This document shows positions 44,487-52,791 of a DNA stretch of 64,000 nt, piece by piece. The notes under the pieces were generated by a model that was not told the origin of the DNA, ran no database searches, and worked only from the letters and a program-made list of their open reading frames with translations. The stretch is from Nonomuraea turcica (GTDB lineage Bacteria > Actinomycetota > Actinomycetes > Streptosporangiales > Streptosporangiaceae). Each line of letters begins with the position of its first letter. Position 1 is the stretch's first letter. The stretch spans positions 1 through 64,000 of the forward strand of contig NZ_JAUZQF010000016.1 of NCBI RefSeq assembly GCF_030718205.1, given 5' to 3'. The position numbers and the translations under genes were made by a program.

Positions 44487-45515
44487 ATGTCCGATTCCGT
44501 ACCGCCCGCGCTCGCCACGAGCGAGCACGCTCCCGACCGCAACCTGGCGCTGGAGCTCGTCCGCGTCACTGAGGCGGCCGCGATGGCCGCGGCCCGGTGG
44601 GTCGGCCGCGGTGACAAGAACGGCGCCGACGGCGCGGCGGTGAACGCCATGCGCCAGCTGATCAGCACGGTCTCGATGAACGGCGTGGTGGTCATCGGCG
44701 AGGGCGAGAAGGACCACGCCCCGATGTTGTACAACGGCGAGCGCGTGGGCGACGGCAGCGGCCCGGACTGCGACGTGGCCGTGGATCCCATCGACGGCAC
44801 CCGGCTGACCGCGCTCGGCATGCCCGACGCCGTGTCGGTGATCGCGGTGAGCGAGCGCGGCTCGATGTACGACCCCTCGGCCGTGTTCTACATGGAGAAG
44901 CTGGTCACCGGCCCCGAGGCGGCCGACGTGGTCGACATCGAGGCTCCCGTGTCCGCCAACATCACCGCGGTCGCCAGGGCCAAGCACTGCTCCCCCTCCG
45001 ACGTGACGGTGGTCGTGCTCGACCGGCCCAGGCACGAGCGGCTGGTCAAGGAGATCAGGGAGACGGGCGCGCGCATCAAGTTCATCACCGACGGCGACGT
45101 GGCCGGCGCGATCATGGCGGCCCGCGCGGGCACCGGCATCGACCTGATGCTGGGCATCGGCGGCACACCCGAGGGCATCGTGGCCGCGTGCGCGCTCAAG
45201 TGCCTCGGCGGGGTGATCCAGGGCAAGCTCTGGCCGCGCGACGACGCCGAGCGCGGCAAGGCTCTCGACGCGGGACACGATCTCAACCAGGTGCTCACCA
45301 CCAACGACCTGGTCAGCTCCGACGACGTGTTCTTCGCGGCGACGGGCATCACGCACGGCGAGCTCATGCAGGGCGTACGGTTCCGCGCCGGCTCCGCGGT
45401 GACGGAGTCGCTGGTGATGCGCGGCCGTTCGGGCACCATCCGCAAGATCGAGAGCGAGCACCAGCTCTGGAAGCTGCGCGCGTACAGCGCGATCAACTTC
45501 GACACGGCCGGCTGA
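44487..45515 (+). CDS. glpX: class II fructose-1,6-bisphosphatase
   Basis: 342 aa. GlpX motifs GEGEKDHAPML, VAVDPIDGTRL, FITDGDVAGAIM and GIGGTPEG. Dephosphorylates FBP in gluconeogenesis. Two ATGs (44484, 44487) follow GAGGAGG; the second has the better 6-nt spacing. The chromosome neighbourhood with fumarase and DUF4245 genes is conserved in actinobacteria; here fumarases lie 8-14 kb further on. Confidence 0.96.
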   Translation: MSDSVPPALATSEHAPDRNLALELVRVTEAAAMAAARWVGRGDKNGADGAAVNAMRQLISTVSMNGVVVIGEGEKDHAPMLYNGERVGDGSGPDCDVAVDPIDGTRLTALGMPDAVSVIAVSERGSMYDPSAVFYMEKLVTGPEAADVVDIEAPVSANITAVARAKHCSPSDVTVVVLDRPRHERLVKEIRETGARIKFITDGDVAGAIMAARAGTGIDLMLGIGGTPEGIVAACALKCLGGVIQGKLWPRDDAERGKALDAGHDLNQVLTTNDLVSSDDVFFAATGITHGELMQGVRFRAGSAVTESLVMRGRSGTIRKIESEHQLWKLRAYSAINFDTAG

Positions 45516-45547
45516 GGCCCGGGTGAGCGGCCCCGCCACCGGCCCCG

Positions 45548-46198
45548 TCAGCGGCGACGCTTGCGGCGGGGTGGCTCCTTGACCTTGACGTCGCCGGCGA
45601 AGTTGGTGGTGCGGACCTCGACCACGGGCGCGCCCGGCTCGGTCGGCTGTTTGTTCAGCCGGACGGTCTTGCCCTTGGCGACCCTGATCACCTCGAGGTC
45701 CTCGGGCACGTGGATCTCCAGCCCGCCGAAGACGAGCGTGGCGTTGATGATGACCCGCCGGTTCTGCAGGATCGCCTCGCGCAGGTCCAGCTTGGTGGTG
45801 CCGAACATGGCCGTCACCGTGAGTTCGGCGGGGACGACCCAGCGTCCGCCGCGCTGCTCCTGTTTGAAGATGGCCGACACGGGCCGGCCGTCCAGGTTGA
45901 GCGGCTGCTGGTCGGCGGGCAGCAGGTCGCCGGTGAGCTGCGCCAGCTCACCCAGCGTGCGCGCGGAGTAGAGCACGCCGAGCCGCTCCTCCAGCTCCTC
46001 CAGGGTGAGCCGGCCGTCGGCGTGCGCGTCCTGGAGCACTTGCGCGATGCGCTCACGGTCGGCGTCGGAAGCACGTAGCTCGTGCGGCGCCGGCACCTCG
46101 CCCGAGGCGGGCAGGCGGCGGGCGGAGACGAACTCCTCGGCCAGCCGCTCTCCGACTTCCTGCAGCTTCGGCAACCAGGATCCCGCGCGTTCGTTCAC
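45548..46198 (-). CDS. DUF1707 / LiaF-C-like protein
   Basis: 216 aa. DUF1707 SHOCT-like segment (RASDADRERIAQVLQDAHADGRLTLEELEERLGVLYSARTLGELAQLTGDL in parts) followed by a beta-repeat domain like the LiaF C-terminal domain (AMFGTTKLDLREAIL, VFGGLEIHVPEDLEVI). Such proteins sit in cell-envelope stress systems. Without membrane helices it is a soluble variant. Start: GTG 46198 with TATCGT about 7 nt ahead. Confidence 0.8.
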   Translation of the reverse strand: MNERAGSWLPKLQEVGERLAEEFVSARRLPASGEVPAPHELRASDADRERIAQVLQDAHADGRLTLEELEERLGVLYSARTLGELAQLTGDLLPADQQPLNLDGRPVSAIFKQEQRGGRWVVPAELTVTAMFGTTKLDLREAILQNRRVIINATLVFGGLEIHVPEDLEVIRVAKGKTVRLNKQPTEPGAPVVEVRTTNFAGDVKVKEPPRRKRRR

Positions 46199-46253
46199 AC
46201 ATATGACGATATCTGGCGCCCGCACGATTCGCTCGTCCCGAAGGGGCCCACTC

Positions 46254-46811
46254 CTAACGGATTCGCGCCACCAGCCCGGCGATCTCCTCCGCCAGGTCGT
46301 CGTTCACCTCGGCGTGGCGGTTGAGCAGGCGGTACCACATGGCCCCGAAAATGAGATCGACGGCCAGCTCCGGATCCACGCCGTCGGGCAGGGCGCCGCG
46401 TTCGAGCACGGAGCGCAGGGCGCGCCGGCGCGGCATGATGATCGTGGTGCGCAGCTCGGCGGCCAGCTCCCGGTCGGACTGGGCATCGGCCATGAGCCCC
46501 ACCACGACCTGCCCCGCGACCCCTCTCGCCAGCTCGAACGTCTGCCGCAGGAACGCCACGAGATCGGCCCGCGCGTCACCGCTGTCCGGCGTCGGCGGGA
46601 CCTCCGCGGCCAGGATCTCGGTCAGTCCTTCGAGCAGCACCTGGGCCTTGGTCTGCCACCAGCGGTAGACGGTCTGGCGGCCGCTGCCGGCGGCCTCGGC
46701 GATGCCTTTCATGGTCACGCTCTGGTAGCCGTCGCGCGCGCACAGGTCGAGTGCCGCCCGGAGGATCGCCTTCCTGGCCACTTCACTGCGTGGTCTGCCC
46801 ACCATGCTCAT
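46254..46811 (-). CDS. TetR-family regulator
   Basis: 185 aa. HTH: YQSVTMKGIAEAAGSGRQTVYRWWQTKAQVL in two blocks, with a TetR_C_16-like effector domain. Start ATG 46811 (MSMVGRPRSEVARK); ATG at 46805 is an alternative. Divergent from an SDR gene with a 38-bp palindrome between them, hence its likely target. Confidence 0.9.
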   Translation of the reverse strand: MSMVGRPRSEVARKAILRAALDLCARDGYQSVTMKGIAEAAGSGRQTVYRWWQTKAQVLLEGLTEILAAEVPPTPDSGDARADLVAFLRQTFELARGVAGQVVVGLMADAQSDRELAAELRTTIIMPRRRALRSVLERGALPDGVDPELAVDLIFGAMWYRLLNRHAEVNDDLAEEIAGLVARIR

Positions 46812-46880
46812 AGCCTCACTCCGTTCGGCGGCTCGGTCGCCAGACGCCGCCGGCGCTCCCTCGCGGCGCCTCACTTTACA

Positions 46881-46918
46881 AGACATCGTGCCTCGTTTAT
46901 ATTCGAGGCACGATGTCT
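46881..46918. promoter_or_regulatory. 15-bp-arm perfect palindrome, SDR/TetR operator
   Basis: Arms AGACATCGTGCCTCG (46881-46895) and its exact complement (46904-46918) around TTTATATT. It ends 18 bp before the SDR ATG and covers its promoter. The length and perfection are far beyond chance; two TetR dimers could bind. Confidence 0.85.
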
Positions 46919-46936
46919 CGTATTGGGGATGGCGAC

Positions 46937-47734
46937 ATGAGGACGATCCTGATCACCGGGGCGACCGACGGCCTCGGCAGGGAGCTGGCCCGCAGACTCG
47001 CGACGGCGGGCGACCGCGTGATCGTGCACGGCCGCGACCCGGAACGGGTACGCAGGGCCCGCGAGCGGGCCGGCGGCCGGACCGAGGGCATCCTGGCCGA
47101 CCTGGCCGAGCTGCGTCAGGTCGAGCGGATGGCCGCGGAGGTGCGCGAGCGGTTCGACCGGCTGGACGTGCTGGTCAACAACGCCGGGGTCGGGGGCGGC
47201 AAGCCGTTCTCCGGGCGGCAGCTGAGCGCCGACGGCATCGAGCTGCGCTTCGCGGTGAACTACCTGGCCGGATACCACCTGACGCGGCGGCTGCTCCCGC
47301 TGCTGACGGCCTCCGCGCCGGCCCGCGTGGTGAACGTGGCCTCCGTAGGCCAGCAGGCCATCGACTTCACCGACCCGATGCTGACCAAGGGTTACGGCCG
47401 GCAGCGCGCCTACAGTCAGAGCAAGCTGGCGCAGATCATGTTCACGTTCGACCTGGCCGAGGAGCTCGCGGGCACGGGCGTGACGGTCAACGCCCTGCAC
47501 CCGGCGACGTTCATGAACACCTCGATGGTCCGCGAAGCCCTGGTGCCGCCGATCAGCAGCGTCGGCCAGGGCGCCGAGGCCACGTTGAGGCTGGTGAACG
47601 GGCTCGACGGCGTCACCGGGCGCTACTTCGACCAGCAGCGGGAGAGCCGGGCGGATGCGCAGGCGTACGATCTCGAGGCCAGGAAGCGGCTGCGCGAGCT
47701 GAGCGACGACCTCATCCGGCGCGCACTCTCATGA
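46937..47734 (+). CDS. SDR-family oxidoreductase
   Basis: 265 aa from the ATG at 46937, GGGGATGG upstream; the ATG at 46913 lies inside the palindrome and is unlikely. TGxxxGLG loop (TGATDGLGREL), NNAG, Tyr-Lys active pair in YSQSKLAQ. Retinol-dehydrogenase-like long-SDR family. Substrate unknown; controlled by the divergent TetR. Confidence 0.88.
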   Translation: MRTILITGATDGLGRELARRLATAGDRVIVHGRDPERVRRARERAGGRTEGILADLAELRQVERMAAEVRERFDRLDVLVNNAGVGGGKPFSGRQLSADGIELRFAVNYLAGYHLTRRLLPLLTASAPARVVNVASVGQQAIDFTDPMLTKGYGRQRAYSQSKLAQIMFTFDLAEELAGTGVTVNALHPATFMNTSMVREALVPPISSVGQGAEATLRLVNGLDGVTGRYFDQQRESRADAQAYDLEARKRLRELSDDLIRRALS

Positions 47735-47791
47735 AATTTTTGGAATCTCCGCACACACTCTTCCTGTTGATCCAGACAAAGGGAGGTGTGC

Positions 47792-48481
47792 GTGCATCAA
47801 CCAGCACGATGGGGACTTGGTGCGGCAGGCGCGGGCGTCGCGGTGATCCTGGGCCTGGAGTTGACGAGCCTCGACGAGGTGAACCCGATCAGGAGGACCA
47901 TCAGCGAGCACGGCCTCGGCCCTGACGGCTGGATCTTCGGGCTCGCGGTGGGCCTGCTGGCGGCCGGGTCGGTGGCCATCGGGGTGTCGCTGGCACGCAA
48001 GAAGCTCGCCGGCGTCTTCGGCACCGTGGCGCTCATGGGGTGGAGCGTGGGGTTGTTCCTGACGGCCTGGTTCGAGAAGCACGACTGGTCGGTCGGGCCG
48101 AGCACGAGCGGCAGCATCCATCGCGTGGGCAGCATCATCGCGTTCGTGTGCCTGCCGCTGGCAGCCGTGATCATCGCCCGTCCGTGGCGGCATCGGGAGC
48201 GGTCAAAGGCCACGCTCGTGGCGTTCGGGCTCGGGATCTGCTCGGTGTTGTGGGTCGTGTTCATCGGCGCGATGATCCTGGTCGCCGCGGAGACCGGGAT
48301 GGCGTGGTGGCGGGTCATGCCGCTCGGGCTGGTGGAACGCGGTCTCGCGGTCACGGAGGTCGCCGCGCTGCTCGCCCTGGGGGTGTGGGCGGCGGCCCGG
48401 CGATGGGACGGCGACGACGCCGTCCAGAGAGCCGGCGAGGTCGTCACGCCGGTGGGCGGAGCAGGCGTCGCAGGGCGATGA
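47792..48481 (+). CDS. DUF998 membrane protein
   Basis: 229 aa, about six membrane helices (WGLGAAGAGVAVILGLEL; GWIFGLAVGLLAAGSVAI; VALMGWSVGLFLTAWF; SIIAFVCLPLAAVII and others). The start is the GTG at 47792 (VHQPARWG), GGGAGG at proper spacing; GTG 47786 is too close to the SD. Function unknown. Its last codons run into a 37-bp repeat shared with the convergent TetR gene. Confidence 0.78.
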   Translation: MHQPARWGLGAAGAGVAVILGLELTSLDEVNPIRRTISEHGLGPDGWIFGLAVGLLAAGSVAIGVSLARKKLAGVFGTVALMGWSVGLFLTAWFEKHDWSVGPSTSGSIHRVGSIIAFVCLPLAAVIIARPWRHRERSKATLVAFGLGICSVLWVVFIGAMILVAAETGMAWWRVMPLGLVERGLAVTEVAALLALGVWAAARRWDGDDAVQRAGEVVTPVGGAGVAGR

Positions 48482-48485
48482 GGTG

Positions 48486-48596
48486 GTCGTCACATCGGCG
48501 GGCGTAGCAAGGCGATGAGGCGGTCGTCACATCGGCGGGCGTAGCAAGGCGATGAGGTGGCCGTCACATCGGCGGGCGTAGCAAGGCGATGAGGTC
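48486..48596. repeat. 37-bp minisatellite at convergent gene ends
   Basis: Three 37-bp units start at 48486, 48523 and 48560; a degenerate fourth occupies 48441-48485. The unit contains CACATCGGCGGGCGTAGCAA. Each copy encodes LIALLRPPM plus stop on the minus strand, so the C-terminus of the TetR gene is duplicated twice downstream of its own stop. Confidence 0.88.
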
Positions 48597-49148
48597 GTCC
48601 ACGTAGCTTCTGAAGACGGCCGCCATGTCCACCCGGTCCGGGTCGATCAGCCACTGCGTCTGCAGGCCGTCCATCATCGCGATCAGCCGGTCGGCGTGCG
48701 CCTCGGCGTCGAGGTCCGCGCGGAACTCGCCGCGCTCCACGCCCCGCCGCAGCGCCGCGGCCATGTCGGCGCGCAGCCGGCGGTAGCGTCGCCTCGCCCA
48801 CTCGTGGCCGGGGTGGTCCGGCGTCACGGCCTCGCCGCTGATCACGGAGAACAGCTGCACCAGCCCGGGCGCCCGCGCATTGTGCTCCACCACGCCGACC
48901 AGGGCGCGCAGGGCGTCGATCCCGCCGGCCGAGGCCAGGTCGACCTTGCGTTGGTCGAGCTCGTCCCGGTAGTCCAGCACCGCGACGAGCAGCCGTTCCT
49001 TGCTCTTGAAGTGGTGCAGCAGCCCGGCCTGGGAGAGCTCGACCCGCTCGGCGATGCGGGCCAGCGACGCCCCTCGATAGCCGTTCTCGGCGAACTCCAG
49101 GAGCGCGGCGGCCAGGATGCGGTCCCTGCGCTCCTCTCCCCGTTTCAC
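48564..49148 (-). CDS. TetR-family regulator (BetI-like)
   Basis: 194 aa from the GTG at 49148, 6 nt after TAAGGT (49160-49155), so probably leaderless. HTH: YRGASLARIAERVELSQAGLLHHFKSKERL in two blocks. C-terminal BetI_C-type domain. Divergent from an MFS transporter gene 94 bp away; the palindrome GCACC-N6-GGTGC overlaps its own -10. Confidence 0.9.
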   Translation of the reverse strand: MKRGEERRDRILAAALLEFAENGYRGASLARIAERVELSQAGLLHHFKSKERLLVAVLDYRDELDQRKVDLASAGGIDALRALVGVVEHNARAPGLVQLFSVISGEAVTPDHPGHEWARRRYRRLRADMAAALRRGVERGEFRADLDAEAHADRLIAMMDGLQTQWLIDPDRVDMAAVFRSYVDDLIALLRPPM

Positions 49149-49152
49149 CCCG

Positions 49153-49168
49153 GCACCTTATCTGGTGC
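49153..49168. promoter_or_regulatory. short operator-like palindrome at TetR promoter
   Basis: GCACCTTATCTGGTGC with GCACC/GGTGC arms spans the TetR -10 box, giving an obvious autoregulatory site. Confidence 0.5.
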
Positions 49169-49242
49169 TGGCGTGGCGGCTGGGCGTGCCGCTAACCTGA
49201 CCCCGCCTCACGTTTGATCTCCCCCCAAATCAGGAGGCCGCC

Positions 49243-50406
49243 GTGCCGTCCCCGCGTGATCGCCAGGCCCGCCTCGCCACGTATGTGGTCTACGCCGTGC
49301 AAGGGCTGTCCTTCGCCTCGCTGCTCATCCAGGTCGCCAATCTGCAGGCCAAACACGGGCTCGACGAGGGCACGCTGACGCTGCTGTTGCTGATCGTGCC
49401 CGTGTTCGCGGGCGTCGGCAGCGTGGCGGCCGGCGCGTTCGCCGCCCGGCTCGGCAGCAAGCTGCTGCTGCGCATCGCCCAGCCGGTGGTCGCCGCGGCC
49501 GTGGTGCTGACCGGGCTCGCGCCGAGCGTGCCACTGCTGGTGCCGGTGCTGCTGGTGTTCGGGCTGGCGGTGGGCGCTGTGGACGCCGGCATGAACATGC
49601 AGGGTGTCGCGGTCGAGCGTAGGTACGGCATCCAGGTGCTGAACGGCTTCCACTGCGTGTGGAGCGTGTTCAGCCTGGCCGGGGCGCTGTGGGCGTCGGT
49701 CGCCGCAGGCCTGCCGCTGCCGGTCGTCATGGCGGTCCCCATGGTCGTCGCCCTGGCCGGCTCGCTCTTCGCCGGGCCGAACCTGTGCACGATCGAGGAG
49801 GAGAAGGTCGAGAGCACGTCCGTCCAGGCCGAGGGCCGCTTCCCGTGGCGGCCGATTCTCCCGCTCTGCCTGGCCATGGCCTTCCTGTACATCGGCGACG
49901 CCGCGGTCTCCAACTTCAACACCCTGTTCATGAAGGACGTCCTGGCGGCGGGACCGCAGGTGATCCCGCTGGCCTACGCGGCGTACCAGGCCACGACGCT
50001 GGTCGTCCGGCTCGGCGGCGACGTCGCGGTCAGGCGGTACGGCCCCGCCGCCATCGTCAGGATCGGCGGTGTGATCGCCACGCTCGGCTTCCTGGGTGTC
50101 GTGCTGGCCCCGAGTCAGCCGCTCGGCATCGTCGCGTTCGGCCTCACGGGGATGGGGCTGGCCGTGGTCGCGCCGCAGTCGTTCTCGGCGGCGGGCAGGC
50201 TCGACCCGGCCGGGACCGGGGTGGCCATCGCCCGGGTGAACCTCTTCAACTACGTCGGCTTCATCGTGGGCGCGGCACTGGTGGGCGGCATCGCGGACGC
50301 CACGGACATGCGGGTGGCGTTCGTCGCGCCGCTGGTGCTGGCCGCCGCCATCATCGCGCTGGCGCCCGGCTTCCAGCCGAAGCAGGCCGCTGACTCCTCG
50401 CGCTAA
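49243..50406 (+). CDS. MFS transporter
   Basis: 387 aa, about 12 helices in two halves joined by a cytoplasmic loop (IEEEKVESTSVQAEG). It has the A-motif-like GAFAARLGSKLLLR and AVDAGMNMQGVAVE. Closest in style to the FucP/YbjJ-like sugar or drug permease group; substrate unknown. GTG start with CAGGAGG. Overlaps the convergent MocR gene by 4 bp at its stop. Presumed target of the divergent TetR. Confidence 0.85.
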   Translation: MPSPRDRQARLATYVVYAVQGLSFASLLIQVANLQAKHGLDEGTLTLLLLIVPVFAGVGSVAAGAFAARLGSKLLLRIAQPVVAAAVVLTGLAPSVPLLVPVLLVFGLAVGAVDAGMNMQGVAVERRYGIQVLNGFHCVWSVFSLAGALWASVAAGLPLPVVMAVPMVVALAGSLFAGPNLCTIEEEKVESTSVQAEGRFPWRPILPLCLAMAFLYIGDAAVSNFNTLFMKDVLAAGPQVIPLAYAAYQATTLVVRLGGDVAVRRYGPAAIVRIGGVIATLGFLGVVLAPSQPLGIVAFGLTGMGLAVVAPQSFSAAGRLDPAGTGVAIARVNLFNYVGFIVGAALVGGIADATDMRVAFVAPLVLAAAIIALAPGFQPKQAADSSR

Positions 50407-51809
50407 GTGAGGCGTTCTCCCTCGGTCAGCAGTTTCTCCTTGATGCCGCGCACGGCCTCGGCGGCCTTGTGCGCCGGCAACCGCGCGAACCCGACCACGA
50501 CGGCCGGCGGCCCAGGCCACTCCCGCATGGGCCCCACCGGCTCGGCGGACACGCCGATGGCCTGCGCGATCCGCGCCACCTGGTGCTCGTCCCAGCCGCC
50601 TGGCAGCTCCAGGTAGGCGTGCAGGCCCGCCTCGATGCCCTTGACCTGCACCTCGGGCAAGTCCGCCGCCAGCGCCGCGACCAGGGCGTCCCGGCGGCGA
50701 CGGTATTCCCTGCGCATCCGCCTCAGATGCTTGTCGTAGCCGCCGGTACGCAGGAAATGGGCCAGCGCGTACTGCTCGATGACCGGCGAGCCCAGGTCCT
50801 GCTCCCCCCGCGCCCGCCGGATCGCCTCGGCCAGCTCGGCGGGGGCCGCCACCCAGCCCATGCGCAGCCCCGGGGCGAGTGCCTTGCTGACGCTGCCGGA
50901 AAGGACCACCCGTTCGGGGGCCAGGCCCTGCAGGCAGCCGACGGGGTCGCGGTCGAACCGGAACTCGGCGTCGTAGTCGTCCTCCAGGATCACCCGGTTG
51001 CCCGCGGCCGCCCACTCCATCAGGGCGGCGCGGCGCGCCGGGGACAGGACCACGCCGGTCGGATACTGGTGCGCCGGCGTGACCAGGACCGCGTCCCCGC
51101 TCAGCCGCCGCACGTCCAGGCCCTCCTCGTCCACCGGCACCGGCACCAGGTGCGCGCCCGCCCGCCTGAGCAGCGGGCGCTGGCGGTGACTGGTGGGGTC
51201 CTCGACGGCCAGGCGCGGCGCGCGGTGCTGGGACAGCACGTGCAGGACCAGGCTGAGCCCCTGGGCCACGCCGCCGACGACGACGAGGTTCTCCGGCCGC
51301 ACGTCGGCCGCCCGGACCCTCCTGAGGTAGCCGGCCAGCTCCTCGCGCAACTCGGGCACGCCGCCGGGGTCGCCGTAGTCGAGGGCGTCGGATGGCACGG
51401 TGGCCAGGACGTGCCGCACCGCCGCCAGCCAGCGCTCCCTGGGGAAATGGCCGAGGTCGGGAGAAGTGGGGCGGTGTCCGTAGAAGGGGCTGGCCGTGGC
51501 GCGGCGCACCGGCTTGGCCCGCAGTGGCGCGGCCCGGGGCGGCCTGCGGGTGGTCACCGTGGAGTTCTTGGGGGTGACCTGGGTGCCGACGCCCACCCTG
51601 GAGACCAGGAATCCCTCGGCGACGAGCTGCTCGTACGCCTCCACCACCACGCCTCTGGAGACCTGGAGGTCGGTGGCGAGGTCGCGGGTGGCGGGCAGCC
51701 GGGTCCCCGGGGCCAGCCGGCCGCCGCGGATGGAGTCGCGCAGCTCGGACGCGATCTGCCCAGCTATGCCCCCCTTATCGCGATTTATCTGGATATGGAG
51801 GTCAGCCAT
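50403..51809 (-). CDS. MocR/PdxR-type regulator (GntR-HTH fused to aminotransferase fold)
   Basis: 468 aa. GntR winged helix (LAPGTRLPATRDLATDLQVSRGVVVEAYEQL, split) at the N-terminus, then an aminotransferase-class-I fold with the PLP lysine in SGSVSKALAPGLRMGW and TPAHQYPTGVVL. PLP-responsive. Divergent from an EamA exporter that it likely controls. Confidence 0.92.
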   Translation of the reverse strand: MADLHIQINRDKGGIAGQIASELRDSIRGGRLAPGTRLPATRDLATDLQVSRGVVVEAYEQLVAEGFLVSRVGVGTQVTPKNSTVTTRRPPRAAPLRAKPVRRATASPFYGHRPTSPDLGHFPRERWLAAVRHVLATVPSDALDYGDPGGVPELREELAGYLRRVRAADVRPENLVVVGGVAQGLSLVLHVLSQHRAPRLAVEDPTSHRQRPLLRRAGAHLVPVPVDEEGLDVRRLSGDAVLVTPAHQYPTGVVLSPARRAALMEWAAAGNRVILEDDYDAEFRFDRDPVGCLQGLAPERVVLSGSVSKALAPGLRMGWVAAPAELAEAIRRARGEQDLGSPVIEQYALAHFLRTGGYDKHLRRMRREYRRRRDALVAALAADLPEVQVKGIEAGLHAYLELPGGWDEHQVARIAQAIGVSAEPVGPMREWPGPPAVVVGFARLPAHKAAEAVRGIKEKLLTEGERLT

Positions 51810-51877
51810 ATTGGTCCTGTCTTTCGGCCGGACATTGGACTGTTTGTGCGAACCATTGTCTACCTAGCATCCTTCAC
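51810..51877. promoter_or_regulatory. MocR/EamA divergent promoter region
   Basis: 68 bp containing TTGGTCC, CATTGGAC and CCATTGTC, three related half-sites of the kind MocR regulators use as direct and inverted repeats. Confidence 0.5.
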
Positions 51878-52765
51878 ATGAGAAACGGCATACTGGGCGC
51901 CGCCTCGGCCATGTTCCTGGTAGGGACACTGGCCGGGGTGTCGGGGTTCGTCGGCGCATACCCCCTATACGGCGGACAGGCCGTCCGGTATCTCGTCGCA
52001 GCGGTCATCCTGCTCCTCATAACGGGAGCTCTCGGCCTCCGGTTCGTCCGGCTGACGCTCAGGGAGAGCCTCTACCTCGGCGGACTCACCCTGCTCGGCC
52101 TGGTGTTCTTCAACGTGTGCGTGATCGAGTCCACGCGTGCCTCGGGCCCGGCGCTGGTCGGGACCATCCTCGGGACCGTCCCGCTGTGGCTGGCGCTGGC
52201 CGGCGGGCGTCCCGCACCCCGGCTGCTGATCGGGGCGAGCGTGGTGGTGGCCGGGGCGACGCTGGCCACAGGACTCGGCACGGGCAACCTGCCCGGGCTG
52301 CTCTGGGCGCTCGGCGCGCTCGTGGGCGAGGTGAGCTTCTCCGTGTTCGCCATCCCGCTGCTGCCGAAGCTGGGGGCGATCAGGCTGTCGGCGTACTCGA
52401 CGGCGCTGTCGGTGCCCATGCTGGTGGCGGTCGGGCTGCTCACCGAGGGCGCCACGATGTTCAGGACGCCCACGGCGGCGGAGGCGCTCGGATTCGCCTA
52501 TCTGGCCGTCGTCATCACGGTGCTGGCCTTCTTCCTCTGGTACACCGCGCTTCCCAAGCTCGGTCCCGGCTTGGCCGGGCTGTTCGCCGGGCTCATCCCG
52601 GTGGGCGCGATCTCTACAGGGGTGGTGCTGGGAATCGCCACGCCGTCCGCGTACGACCTGCTCGGGGCGGGACTGGTGATCGCGGGCATCATCGTGGGCC
52701 TCACCGCCGGCCGATCGCCGGCGAAGGCCCCGGTCGCAGCACGAAGGGAGAGAGCGAGCGCGTAA
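51878..52765 (+). CDS. EamA/DMT-family transporter
   Basis: 295 aa, ten membrane helices in two EamA repeats (first about 5-130, second about 145-280; e.g. ALVGTILGTVPLWLALAGG, GPGLAGLFAGLIPVGAIS). Metabolite exporter with unknown substrate. Controlled by the divergent MocR; its stop codon TAA is part of a TAATCT box in front of the fumarase gene. Confidence 0.88.
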   Translation: MRNGILGAASAMFLVGTLAGVSGFVGAYPLYGGQAVRYLVAAVILLLITGALGLRFVRLTLRESLYLGGLTLLGLVFFNVCVIESTRASGPALVGTILGTVPLWLALAGGRPAPRLLIGASVVVAGATLATGLGTGNLPGLLWALGALVGEVSFSVFAIPLLPKLGAIRLSAYSTALSVPMLVAVGLLTEGATMFRTPTAAEALGFAYLAVVITVLAFFLWYTALPKLGPGLAGLFAGLIPVGAISTGVVLGIATPSAYDLLGAGLVIAGIIVGLTAGRSPAKAPVAARRERASA

Positions 52766-52791
52766 TCTCTAGGCAACGCGAAAGGATGGAC

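Noticed and set aside
48441..48596. 37-bp repeat as possible CRISPR
   Set aside because: No spacers; each unit is a copy of a gene 3' end.
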